Shown piece by piece: positions 55,115-64,000 of a DNA stretch of 64,000 nt. The notes beneath the pieces are model-generated. The model ran no database searches and had not been told where the DNA came from. It worked only from the letters and a program-made list of their open reading frames with translations. Position numbers and translations under genes: made by a program. Source of the DNA: Daphnia pulex (lineage: Eukaryota > Arthropoda > Branchiopoda > Diplostraca > Daphniidae). The first letter of the stretch is position 1. Each line of letters opens with the position of its first letter. The stretch is taken from contig NC_060019.1 of assembly GCF_021134715.1 (NCBI RefSeq), positions 5,208,001 through 5,272,000 of the forward strand. The letters run 5' to 3'.

Positions 55115-58100
55115 ATGGCCGCCAATATCACTGACACTACAGCTGCGGCGTTTGTTTATTCTTATCTCCAAGAAAAGGACCCCAATTACGCTGAAACATT
55201 CAAGAAAAAGACAAACGCAGTAAGTTTTCAGTAGTTTTTCCTTTAACACGTGGTTGGCGTAGTCAGTTGCAGATGCTTCATCCTCGTTATGGAGAACCAC
55301 GTGGTCTTTCAAGTCGAGTTTCCAGAGCGCGTCACTTATTTCCTTTATGGATTGACTTTTTTTTTGTGTTTCGTGTTGTCGATTTTTGTGAAAGGACGCC
55401 GTCTTAAGTTTTTTCTTTTTATGTAGCCGGTTCTTCTGAAAGGATCCCCATCTTTAAAGGATGTTATTGACCATTTCCAAAAGTTAGAAAATTTTGTTTA
55501 AATTAATGTTTTATGTAGTTTACAATAAGCATTGTATTTAGGACTTCCCCACTGAAGAGAAGAATTTCGCTTGACAATGCATCAGCTGCAAAAAAATCAA
55601 AAGTTGAAAGCAGTGACAGTGAGTCTGGTATGTTGTATGGCAGAATTTCCATTAAAATTGTCAACATTGTTAATGCTTTTATTCTAAGTGCCGCACAGTG
55701 GTTTTTAAGTAATTCTATTTGTTGATATTAGATTCAGGGATGGATGAAACAAAGCCAGTTGAAGTACCTAGCAATGGTGTTTCACACAAAATGAATATCA
55801 CAGCTAAACCTGCCTCAAGTGGTTCGTCAGATGATAGTGATTCAACTGATGATGAAGCCCCTGTTACCAAAGTTACACCTTTAAAAGCCCCGAACAAGCC
55901 TCAGACACCTGCTGCTAGAGCTGCTGCTGCACAGAAAAAATCTGACTCTAGTTCTTCAGATTCAGACTCAAGTGAAGATGTATGTTTAGATAATACTATT
56001 TATTTAATTTAAAAACAAGGATTTTATTTACTTTTGTATTAGGAAGCTCCAAAGCCTGTTAATGGTACACAAACATCTGCTAAGCCAGTACTTAAAAAAG
56101 CTGAATCGTCATCTTCAGAAGAGTCTGACAGTGAAGAGGAGACAAAGCCTGTGCAGATCACTAAACCCATTATTAAAACACAGCCTGTTTTAATTAAAAA
56201 AATTGAAAAGGAATCCAGTTCTGAGGAGTCTGATAGTTCAGAAGAGGAGTCCAAGCCTGTCGTCAATTTATCAAAGCAAGTTGTCAAGCCTGTTGTTAAA
56301 GAAGATAGTAGTTCTGATGAATCTGACAGCTCTGAAGACGAGACACCATCTGCCAAACCAACAGTTGCTGTTAAGGCGGCTGTTGCTAAAGCAAACCTTA
56401 AGAAAGAAGAAAGTTCGGAAGAGTCCGATAGCTCTGAAGATGAAAAGATTGTTGCTGCTTCAAAAGTTACGCCTGCTAAGGCCCCGGCTAAAGTTGTAAC
56501 TAAACAGGAGAGTTCAGAGGAATCGTCGGACAGTTCTGAAGACGAAAAACCAGCTCCCAAATCGACTCCACTTCGCGCAGCAACTAAGGCTCCAGCAAAA
56601 GTGGAGAGTTCCGAAGATTCCGATAGTTCAGACGAAGAAATTAAACCCACCGTTGCTTCCAAACCAACTGTTGCTTCCAAACCTACTGTCGCTTCCAAAC
56701 CTGGAAACGCTAACGAGTCGGATTCAAGTTCGGAGGAGTCGAGTGATGAAGAGCCAGCGCCAGTAAAAGCCACTCCATCTAAGTCTGTTGTTTCTAAAGA
56801 TGCCGACAGCAGTGAAGATTCGGAGGAGAGTTCTGACGAAGAAACTATACCTACGAAAACAAAACAGAATTTGTCGATGGGTGCGGGAAATGACAGTTCA
56901 CAGAAACAAGTAAGATGCCTATAGTGTCACACAGTTAAGAAATGTCGATGTTTAGTTCTTTTACTTTTAGAAGCCGCAGAATTCTACTCCTAATTCGGCA
57001 AATACACCGGGAAAGGTAAGGATATTGGTATTACCCTTTCATGCCATATTGTATTGTACTGTACTAATGGACTTGCGCTGAACAGAATGGTAGTTTTGCT
57101 GCTTCCACTACTCCCAACGACTCGAAAAAAGATTTCAATGGGGGGAGCGCACGTCGAACCGTAAGTAATGCATGTGCTGGGAATTGTTTGTGTTAGCTAA
57201 TCAAAATTTTGCCCCATAGCCCAACACTCCATTCCGGCGTGTGCGAGAAGAAGAAATTGAAATTGACCAGAAATTTGTCGATAATTCATTTACTGCAAAG
57301 GTAACTTTTCACTTTAGTGTGTGGTATAATCGTTACACCCCGAGGAGAAAGCGATTCCCTTCTGCGCAGCAAGCCGTTCGTCTGTTGGCATTTACTAATG
57401 AATGAATTGTTTTCCAGTGTAGATCACGACGTCAGTAGTCATTTGTGCCGTGCCACAATTTCTTTTGTTTAATTCTTTCTTGTAAACCCAATTTATTGAC
57501 GGCTTGTTTTGCGCAGGAGGAAGAGGCCGATGGTGAAGATACTGACGTAGCAGCGAGACCTGGATTTGGATTTCAAAGGGGAGGTGGACAGAATGGGTTC
57601 GGCAATAGGGGAAGAGGTTTCGGCGATCGCGGAGGATTTGGTGATCGTGGCGGATTCAACCGAGGCCGTGGATTTGGTGGTCGGGGCGGATTTTCCAGAA
57701 ACGGAGATGGAGAGCAGGGAGACGGTTCCAGCGAGAACAGAACTCCAGGAAGGGGAGGGTATGGCGGATCTAATCGAGGCGATTCTGAAGGTGGTTTTAG
57801 GGGTGGACGTGGGGGATTTTCCAGGCCAGAAGGAGGCGGTGATGGAGGATTCAGAGGGGGTTTTCGAGGCGGATTTCGGGGTGGTGATAGAGGACGTGGC
57901 GGTGGTGATAGAGGACGCGGTGGTTTCCGAGGTGGTAGGGGTTTTGGCAACAGAGGTTCTTCAGGGCCTTCAATTCAAGCAGACTCCTCGGGGACTGGTT
58001 TAAACAAGAAAATGGTGTTTGAATAGTAGTTAAAATGTGTTGCAAATTTCAGGTAAATTCGTTGTGTACTCGCAACTTTTTATTGATTAATATTCATTGT

Positions 58101-58280
58101 TTCTTTTTTAAAATTTATTTACAGAGAGGTGCGTCGGGTTCGTGGGGAGAGCGTGCCAACCTTGATTTAATACACACCAAGGGAAAAAGTTTTCGACATG
58201 AAAAGACAAAAAAAAAGCGAGGAAGTTACAGGGGAGGAGCTATTTCATTCGAAGTGAACTCGATTCGTTTTGACGACTAA
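55115..58280 (+). CDS. Nopp140: Nopp140/NOLC1 nucleolar and Cajal-body phosphoprotein
   Basis: Chaperone of snoRNPs and scaRNPs that shuttles between nucleolus and Cajal bodies. Exon 1 (55115-55219) starts [20 protein letters not shown], a LisH dimerisation motif, continued by exon 2 (55427-55482, [17 protein letters not shown]). Exons from about 55550 to 56910 carry about ten alternating blocks of acidic serine clusters (such as [12 protein letters not shown]) and Lys/Pro/Ala-rich spacers, the known substrate of CK2. Then come [15 protein letters not shown], a short exon, and [20 protein letters not shown] with DNSFTAK (57221-57300). The canonical last exon (about 58126-58280) reads [38 protein letters not shown] and [12 protein letters not shown], matching the conserved NOLC1 C-terminus, stop TAA 58278-58280. 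An RGG cassette exon lies between and is listed separately. Confidence 0.95.
56643..56696 (+). repeat. Three 18-nt tandem repeats coding KPTVAS in Nopp140
   Basis: AAACC-N-AC-N-GT-N-GCTTCC is repeated three times with only third-position differences, giving KPTVAS three times. The synonymous divergence shows that the repeat unit is kept at protein level. Confidence 0.85.
57517..58052 (+). CDS. Nopp140: RGG cassette exon of Nopp140
   Basis: The exon begins at GCGCAG|GAGGAAGAGGCC (57517) in the same phase as the canonical last exon and encodes [20 protein letters not shown], then about 130 residues of RGG, FGDRG and GGFRGG repeats, ending NKKMVFE with stop TAG at 58024-58026. A good donor, TTTCAG|GTAAAT, follows at 58052, only 26 bases after the stop. 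So the exon can be included with the canonical exon as 3' UTR (RGG isoform) or skipped (canonical isoform). Drosophila Nopp140 also has canonical (True) and RGG forms, which this mirrors. RGG tails bind RNA and are arginine-methylated, as in fibrillarin and nucleolin. Confidence 0.88.
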
Positions 58281-59277
58281 ATTCTTGATGCATTGTTTTC
58301 ATACCCGTTTTAATTTCATCGATTCATTTTCCCGACAAATTTGTAGTTTGTCTTTGTCAAAATATTACATAGCTTGACACCTGAAACATGCCTTTTCAAA
58401 ATTTTATTGCGTCTATGATCTGTTGTGTCGTGCCATTGGGTGTGGTTCCACGCTTCAGATTACTGCACATATGACTATTCTTTACTATTAGCGAAATAGT
58501 ACAGATCATAGAATTACGTGTAATGAATCCCGTGTATGATGAGTAGAATATTGAAATAGTAAAAATTTGATAAAGAATTCGAGATTTTTAATTATGTACC
58601 TTAAACTCGCGTCTTTGTCACAAACCCAAGAATTTTACATAATAGATAATACCGCGCATAGCGCACTTTTTCAACAGTGTTTCAAAAGTTTCGCAAATTT
58701 CTGATATCATACAAGAAAAAATTATAAACATCTCTCGATCTCTGTCTCAATAATCCTGTATGTTGATATCGTGGTAATATTATGATCAATTAGATTTCAT
58801 AATGATTACATATCACGATGTGGATGACTAATAGCCTGCCTCTATCCCATATCGCACCATACCGCAATAGATTCATTTTTATCGAGCTTTTTTTTTAAAT
58901 TATGATTATTTGATTATTTGATTACGTGTAAGGTCACATTTCAATTTTCGTGTTATTTGTTTTTTTTTTAAATGCGTAAATTTCTTCTCAATGTCTCACC
59001 AAGAGGGCCATGAATTGGCAGGTGTGTTATTACACTGTTATAATCATCCTTTCAAAAATTTAAACATAATTTGTCATCTTGTTTAAGTTTAACTCAGGAT
59101 GGATTCTGCTATCTACTGAAGAATTCAACGGTTTCTGGTTGTTGGACTCGGTGCGAAAAAAAAAAGATGTAAAATTAAATCCACGAATGAGTGTTCCTTG
59201 ATTACAGTGATGTGTAATAAATGCAAATCATGAACTGATTTCGAAATAGCAGAGTGATGAAGGGTGGTGGCGATACG

Positions 59278-59395
59278 GAAGAATGTGGAAAAAGTTAGAA
59301 GTGATTCCGTGAATAACGAGTTGGTGGCAGCACGTTATAGGCGATGGTTATAGGAAGAGTGTGAAAAAGCTAGAAGTGCATCCGTGAATAGGGAA
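59278..59395 (+). repeat. Imperfect direct repeat of about 43 bp
   Basis: The block at 59278-59319 (GGAAGAATGTGG, then TTAGAAGTGATTCCGTGAAT) recurs at 59353-59395 (GGAAGAGTGTG, then CTAGAAGTGCATCCGTGAAT). The motif AGCAGAGTGAT at 59250 recurs at 59566, so the whole area is built from a short repeat family. Confidence 0.7.
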
Positions 59396-59567
59396 CCATG
59401 CGTAATAACAGAAAATTTTTAGAATTATCGTTTGTTAACTTTTTATTTGATTAAAATCCGGTAGAAATGGTAATACCGATGATAAAAATTTCAAACAGAT
59501 GAAACTTTTAAAAGTATAAAAACAAGGTTGACCAATAAGAAATAAAGAAACATTTCCTATTATAAAG

Positions 59568-59599
59568 CAGAGTGATACAGGGTAGTCTCTATCACTCTG
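59568..59599. repeat. Perfect 10-bp hairpin CAGAGTGATA/TATCACTCTG
   Basis: CAGAGTGATA at 59568-59577 is exactly complementary to 59590-59599 with a 12-base loop. It uses the AGAGTGAT motif also found at 59250. Confidence 0.75.
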
Positions 59600-60587
59600 T
59601 ATAAAGTAATTGGAGAAGATATCGTAAATAAAATTTTCCTCAGTGGATAGGACTGCCGGAATAGTAAAATTAACTAGAAATTACATTATTTCGATTACTT
59701 CCGTTTTTAATAGTTTTAATAATTTTTTCAATGGTTTTCATTTTTGTTTTGAATTCCACACACTTCTCGGACAGCTGAAGGAATTTGGTATTATTTTCTT
59801 TTGGAAACGATAAAAAAACCACAACTAAAAAAAACACTACAACAGTTGCAGGCTTGCAGCTGGCAAAACTAACTTCCACAGATAAAATTCCGCATCCAAA
59901 TTTGAAACTTCTTTAGGTAGCTCGAGTATAAACTTTCGCAAATTGCTGATGGATAACCTCTTCCACCGCAGTTCGAAACATGTTCTTCCCGTTCTCCGAA
60001 TTCAATGGTGTCATCACTGCGGGTTTTGTTGTACACGAATGTTTATTTCCATGGTGCATACTTTATTTACTTTATATTTACTGTCACACACACCCCATAC
60101 CTTCGATTCGACCTCGCGCGTAGGTTTTTAATTTTTTGGGCGGATTCATTTCGGTTAGCAATTTTTTTTCCCTTTCCTATTGTTATGAGGCTTTTTTTAT
60201 TCCCTAACGAAAACGATTAATCGAAAAAAAATATCGAACCCAAAACTAAAAAGACACCTAAACTCCGCAAAAAAAGCCCTATCGGGAAACTCGCGCGCGC
60301 AGCAAGGGATTCATTTTCGTGTTTTTGGTTTTTTTTATTTCTTCTCATTTTCTACGAGAACCTCGCACCTCAAGGGCAAGCAAAAGCAGGCCTTTGAGGT
60401 ACCATGAGAGATGCCATTCAGATTCAGCACAAGAGTTCACTTCAACTTCAGAGAGTGCCATAGCCATCACCAGACGTCGCTAGATGGCGGGTTTTTACAA
60501 CTGACTGCCAATCGGCCATTGCCTTCTAAGTTCTAACCATCCTAACTCTATGGCCCCCGCGCCACCGACATGGCAATAGATAAATAG

Positions 60588-60839
60588 CATGGTGTATTAG
60601 TATGGTGGGGGAACTTTTGTTGGAATCGGCTATCTCGAATGAAGCCAGTTTCCGGACAAGAGGCGGAGCTTAGTGCAAAAGGCAAGCCAATTGCAGGGCT
60701 GGTCACCTATTCTTGGTTCAATTCTTTGGCATGTCATTGGTTCAATTCTCAAAATTGTCCACCAGGCAGCGCTGATCATAGGTGACCACTGGCTTCAGCC
60801 GAGATAGCCGAAGTTCCCCCACCATACTAATACACCATG
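60588..60839. mobile_element. Foldback MITE with 29-bp perfect terminal inverted repeats
   Basis: Bases 60588-60616 are the exact reverse complement of 60811-60839. Homology continues inward (CGGCTATCTCG at 60627-60637 against its inverse at 60800-60810, and TGAAGCCAGT) apart from an about 10-base insertion in the left arm. A further inner pair, GGTCACCTAT (60701-60710) and ATAGGTGACC (60778-60787), makes the element a near-continuous foldback. TAAATAG flanks it on both sides (60581-60587 and 60840-60846), a 7-bp target-site duplication. At 252 bp and without coding capacity it is a non-autonomous DNA transposon. The superfamily is undetermined; the 7-bp duplication is close to the 8 bp of hAT or P-like elements. 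Confidence 0.9.
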
Positions 60840-61133
60840 TAAATAGAATTCATTGGCATATTTATCGTCTGCACGCTAGGTCTTTGGACGGCGTCACATT
60901 CCCAGAGACCTTGTTTTTGTGTATACATTGGTTTTGTGATCTAGTGAAAGAATTTCCTGAATTTCCCAAAATATATTTAAAATAATTAGGCCTACAGTGT
61001 ATGAAGTAAGGTAGTAAAAAAAGTTTAAAAAAAATTTGAATTTAAATTTTTTTTGTAAAAATACATTCTAGTATAGCAATTCATTTGGTCCTTCCTCAAG
61101 ACTCAAGAGGTTAGGTATAAAACTTCGGCCGAA

Positions 61134-64000
61134 ATGAATGAGTTTCAGAATGAAGTTTTACGACAAGTTGTTGGACATTGCAGCCATAATATTGGCTGGA
61201 ATGGGATTCATGCCTCTTCTTTAGACTTACTTACTGAAGTTCTTCAGAAATACTTGACTGAAACAGGCCATTCATTGCACAGATATTCAGAACAATGTAA
61301 TTCATACTCCAAATATTTATACAAGTTTAATGCTACTAAAAATGGTTTTATTTGAAGTTGGACGCACAGTTCCAAATTTAGATGACTTAGGTTTGGTTTT
61401 TCGAGATATGGGTATCTCTATACCTGACCTTTCCGACTATGTTTGCAATGTTGAACCTACACCTTTCAATGAAGACATTTCTGCAATACCCATACCCAGA
61501 GAACATGCATTGAATTTCCTTAAACCAGGAAGCCATGAAGTCCTTTCCAGGCCTGTTCACATTCATGAACATTTACCTCCAATGCAGCATATAATCCTTG
61601 GTGAGATATATAAATGGTTTTCCATATATTTTCCAGCTAATAATTACAAACTAAATTATTTATAGGTGAAGACAAAGTTTCAGGGGATGAAACAGAAATT
61701 GCTGAAAGTCTTAATGTTTCTATTCAAGAAAATGTGGAACAAATTACAAGTTTGTCTCCACATTCTTATTCTTTTAAAAGACCTGATGGGGCTGAGAAGC
61801 GGAAAGGGTATTAAAACACACCTTGTGATATTAGATTACTTATATTTAAATCATTTCTGTCTTTTAGGGGGTGGTTGGGTGATGATGGGCAACCAATAAG
61901 AGAAATATCCAGTGTAATGATGACAACTTCAGGGTATCTCTCTTCCTCAAGAGAAGGAAAGTTACCAGAAACCAAAATTCGAAAAATATGTCCTGAAACC
62001 GAATTAGAAAACCTCCCTACTGAGAAAAAAATTAACATGAAGAAACTGTTTGAAGGCATTAAAAAAGCTGACGAGAATTCGAGAAAATGCGATGAAAAGG
62101 ATTCAGATTTAGTGAAAAAATTAAATGAAATCATTAAAGACCGTGAAGTTGAAAACGAAGAAGGAAAAAAATTACAACTCGAACCAACCAAAGAGGCAGA
62201 TGTTGAAAAAGAAGGAAAGAGAGAACGAAACAAAGACAAGGAACGTGTAAAAGAACAAGAAAAGGAAAGGGAAAGGGAGGTCGAAAAGGAACGGGAAAAG
62301 GAGAAGGAAAAGGCTGAGAAAGACAAAATTATTGCGAAAGAACAAGAAAAAGAGAAAATGAAGAAGAAACGAAAGGAAAAATTGTTGGAAGAATTTGCAT
62401 TCTTTGAAAAAGAGAAGTCTACATCGTTTAAACCTTCAGAATCAATCACACCAGTTGATTCCACTAAGCAAAAGTTGAATATTTTCAAAAAACTTTCTAA
62501 AACCAAAGACATTGATAATCAGGCATCACGCGTCGCTGTGCCACCACCGCACCGCGTTCCCCCGGAAACCAACGAGTCTGAAAAAGGATCCAATGCATCG
62601 TTCGATGAAGTTGCATTTAAAGGGTTTTCGGATATAGCGTCGCTTTCTTCAAACAGTGAAGTTTTCCCCATTGAAAAAACCAAGGTTTCGAAAAAAGAAC
62701 GCAAGCTAAAAAATAAAAAGGATCGTCATGGATTTGCTTCCGAAATCGGTATTGTAGACGGTCAAAGTAAGGGGAGACCAGGGGCTGATTTTTTTAAAGG
62801 AGATCCTGCGAGCTCAAAGGAGGAATCGTCGTTTCAGAGCGATTCAACAAGTGGTGGAAAATCAAGCCAAAATCAAGCCAAGATGGTGACTGATCATGGT
62901 GTTGACCTACCTAAAAGGAAACGAGGTCGCCCTTCTCGAATGATGACGCCCGAAATAAGTGAATCTCAAATATCTGAAGTAGTACCACCACCAGTGCACG
63001 CTGAATCACCCATTCCATCGATTCCGAAATCTTTTTTCCCCTTCTCCCCTCATTTTCCTGTTCCCGGATTGGTTTCCCAGCCATTTATTCAAAATGTCCC
63101 ATTCAATTTATTGGGAGTACCTCCCTTGGGACTAAGATCACCTTTAGGGATTTCTCCTTCGAATATGTTGGCAAGCTTAGGACCCATACCTACCAACGTA
63201 TCGCCATCCGATTTTAGCACAACACCCAAAGGGGATTCCACCAATAAAATACTTCCGTCACCGTCTCCAGCTACCAAGTCTCCTAATATTGTTGACAGCC
63301 TCCCTGAATCATCGTTACATATAGACACTTGTGAAAGTGACGCTACTTTATCGAAAAAGAAAGAAAAAAGAGATAAGAAAGAAAAAGAGAAAAAGAAAAA
63401 GGAGAAAAAAATCAAAGTTAAGGTTTCTGACGAGCAAGAACGAAAAACCAAACGGGAAAAGAAAAAAGAAAAAAAAGACAAAGACAAAGACAAAGAAAAG
63501 GACAAATGTAAGGAGAAAGAAGAAATAACTGTCCCTAAAATAACATTTAAATTTGCAGCTGCACCTACTTCACCAAATCCGCCCACGCCAGATTCTACTC
63601 CAAAACTGTAACCATTTTCATTTCTCTTCTTTTAAAATACCTTCGCTTGAAATTTCTTTTGCATATGTTTCTGTATTAGAATATTTAAAGCCATGGCTGG
63701 CAGAGAGGGAAATTTCACTACGGCTGCAAGTGGGAACCGAGACGTAATATCGCAATCGCCTGTCCAACCTTCTGTCGAAGTTGCAAAATTTTCTGCTTTG
63801 GTTACACGGCCTCCTAAACTGGTAAAAACTGTGAAGGAGACTCCAGCTATCAAACCTTGCGGGGAAACCTCGTTGGAGTCTCCATCTACTTCTCAAACGG
63901 CTCCCCCAGGGTCCCCTCGTACACCTAGTCCATCTCCGAAAGTCAGACGTGAAAAACCTCAAAAACCTCCTCGAGTCACAAAAGAAAAAGAGAAGAAAAA
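61134..64000 (+). CDS. TAF3: TAF3, TFIID subunit with histone-fold domain (3' end beyond window)
   Basis: TFIID subunit that pairs with TAF10 through its histone fold and reads H3K4me3 through a C-terminal PHD finger. Exon 1 (61134-61296) starts MNEFQNEVLRQVVGHCSHNI, then LDLLTEVLQKYLTETGHSLH and RYSEQ. Exon 2 (61358 to about 61601) continues FGRTVPNLDDLGLVFRDMGI and NVEPTPF, completing the bromodomain-associated histone fold. Exon 3 is 61666 to about 61809. Exon 4 (61868-63607) begins GWLGDDGQPIREISS and is disordered, with two long Lys/Glu-rich stretches (about 62040-62400 and 63345-63525), an AT-hook-like PKRKRGRPSR (about 62910-62940), and PKITFKFAAAPTSPNPP. A donor CT|GTAACC at 63607 precedes an in-frame stop and joins phase-perfectly to an exon at 63680 (IFKAMAGREGNFTT) that is open to the edge. 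The PHD finger must lie to the right. Confidence 0.9.

Larger units (their letters stand above)
58281..61133. other. Intergenic region between Nopp140 and TAF3 with repeats
   Basis: No gene supported. AATAAA near 59216 could end the Nopp140 transcript. The region contains the imperfect direct repeat at 59278-59395, the hairpin at 59568-59599 and the foldback element at 60588-60839. The last 100 bases before 61134 are probably the TAF3 5' UTR. Confidence 0.5.

Noticed and set aside
56039..56773. 244-codon Ser/Leu/Glu-rich frame on the minus strand
   Set aside because: It is the reverse reading of the repetitive Nopp140 acidic-basic repeats.
57573..57950. Proline-rich minus-strand frame resembling an extensin or collagen
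   Set aside because: Reverse reading of the Nopp140 RGG repeats.
61811..62512. 233-codon Ser/Phe-rich frame on the minus strand
   Set aside because: It is the reverse reading of the Lys/Glu-rich stretch of TAF3.

Overview
The window is animal nuclear DNA, AT-rich, with many short introns and single-copy metazoan genes. The protein sequences read as arthropod. I infer a crustacean close to Daphnia from the mix of gene families and the compact gene structure, but no single marker in the window proves it. I see no tRNA, rRNA, CRISPR array or prokaryotic feature.

Layout from left to right. Bases 1-6525 are an accessory region. It holds a head-to-tail array of three decaying genes (1009-4165, plus strand) that encode a stand-alone Dicer-like RNase III domain, one followed by a double-stranded-RNA-binding domain. 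Small hairpins lie on both sides, and an inverted repeat pair (738-795 and 6240-6386) brackets the array. From 6526 to 54161 every gene I recognise is on the minus strand: a CABLES-type cyclin-box protein (6526-8928), an NDRG-family protein (11115-14618), anillin (16308-20753), the catalytic subunit of cAMP-dependent protein kinase with two alternative last exons (23127-28719), an unrecognised Ser/Thr-rich gene with an intron of about 8.9 kb (31634-41647), and an unconventional myosin with two MyTH4-FERM modules (43881-54161). The myosin is divergent from Nopp140/NOLC1 (55115-58280, plus), which has a cassette exon encoding an RGG tail. After an intergenic stretch that holds a foldback transposable element with a perfect target-site duplication (60588-60839) comes TAF3 (61134 to beyond the right edge, plus).

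The genes do not form a pathway. Several are cell-division or cytoskeleton genes (anillin, CABLES, myosin), others act in nuclear and nucleolar biology (Nopp140, TAF3) or signalling (PKA, NDRG). The observations most worth following are the mini-Dicer array, the PKA alternative C-terminus that loses a phosphorylation motif, the Nopp140 RGG cassette exon, and the foldback element. Exon joins were made by eye from GT-AG sites and reading-frame phase, so small errors at individual junctions are possible.
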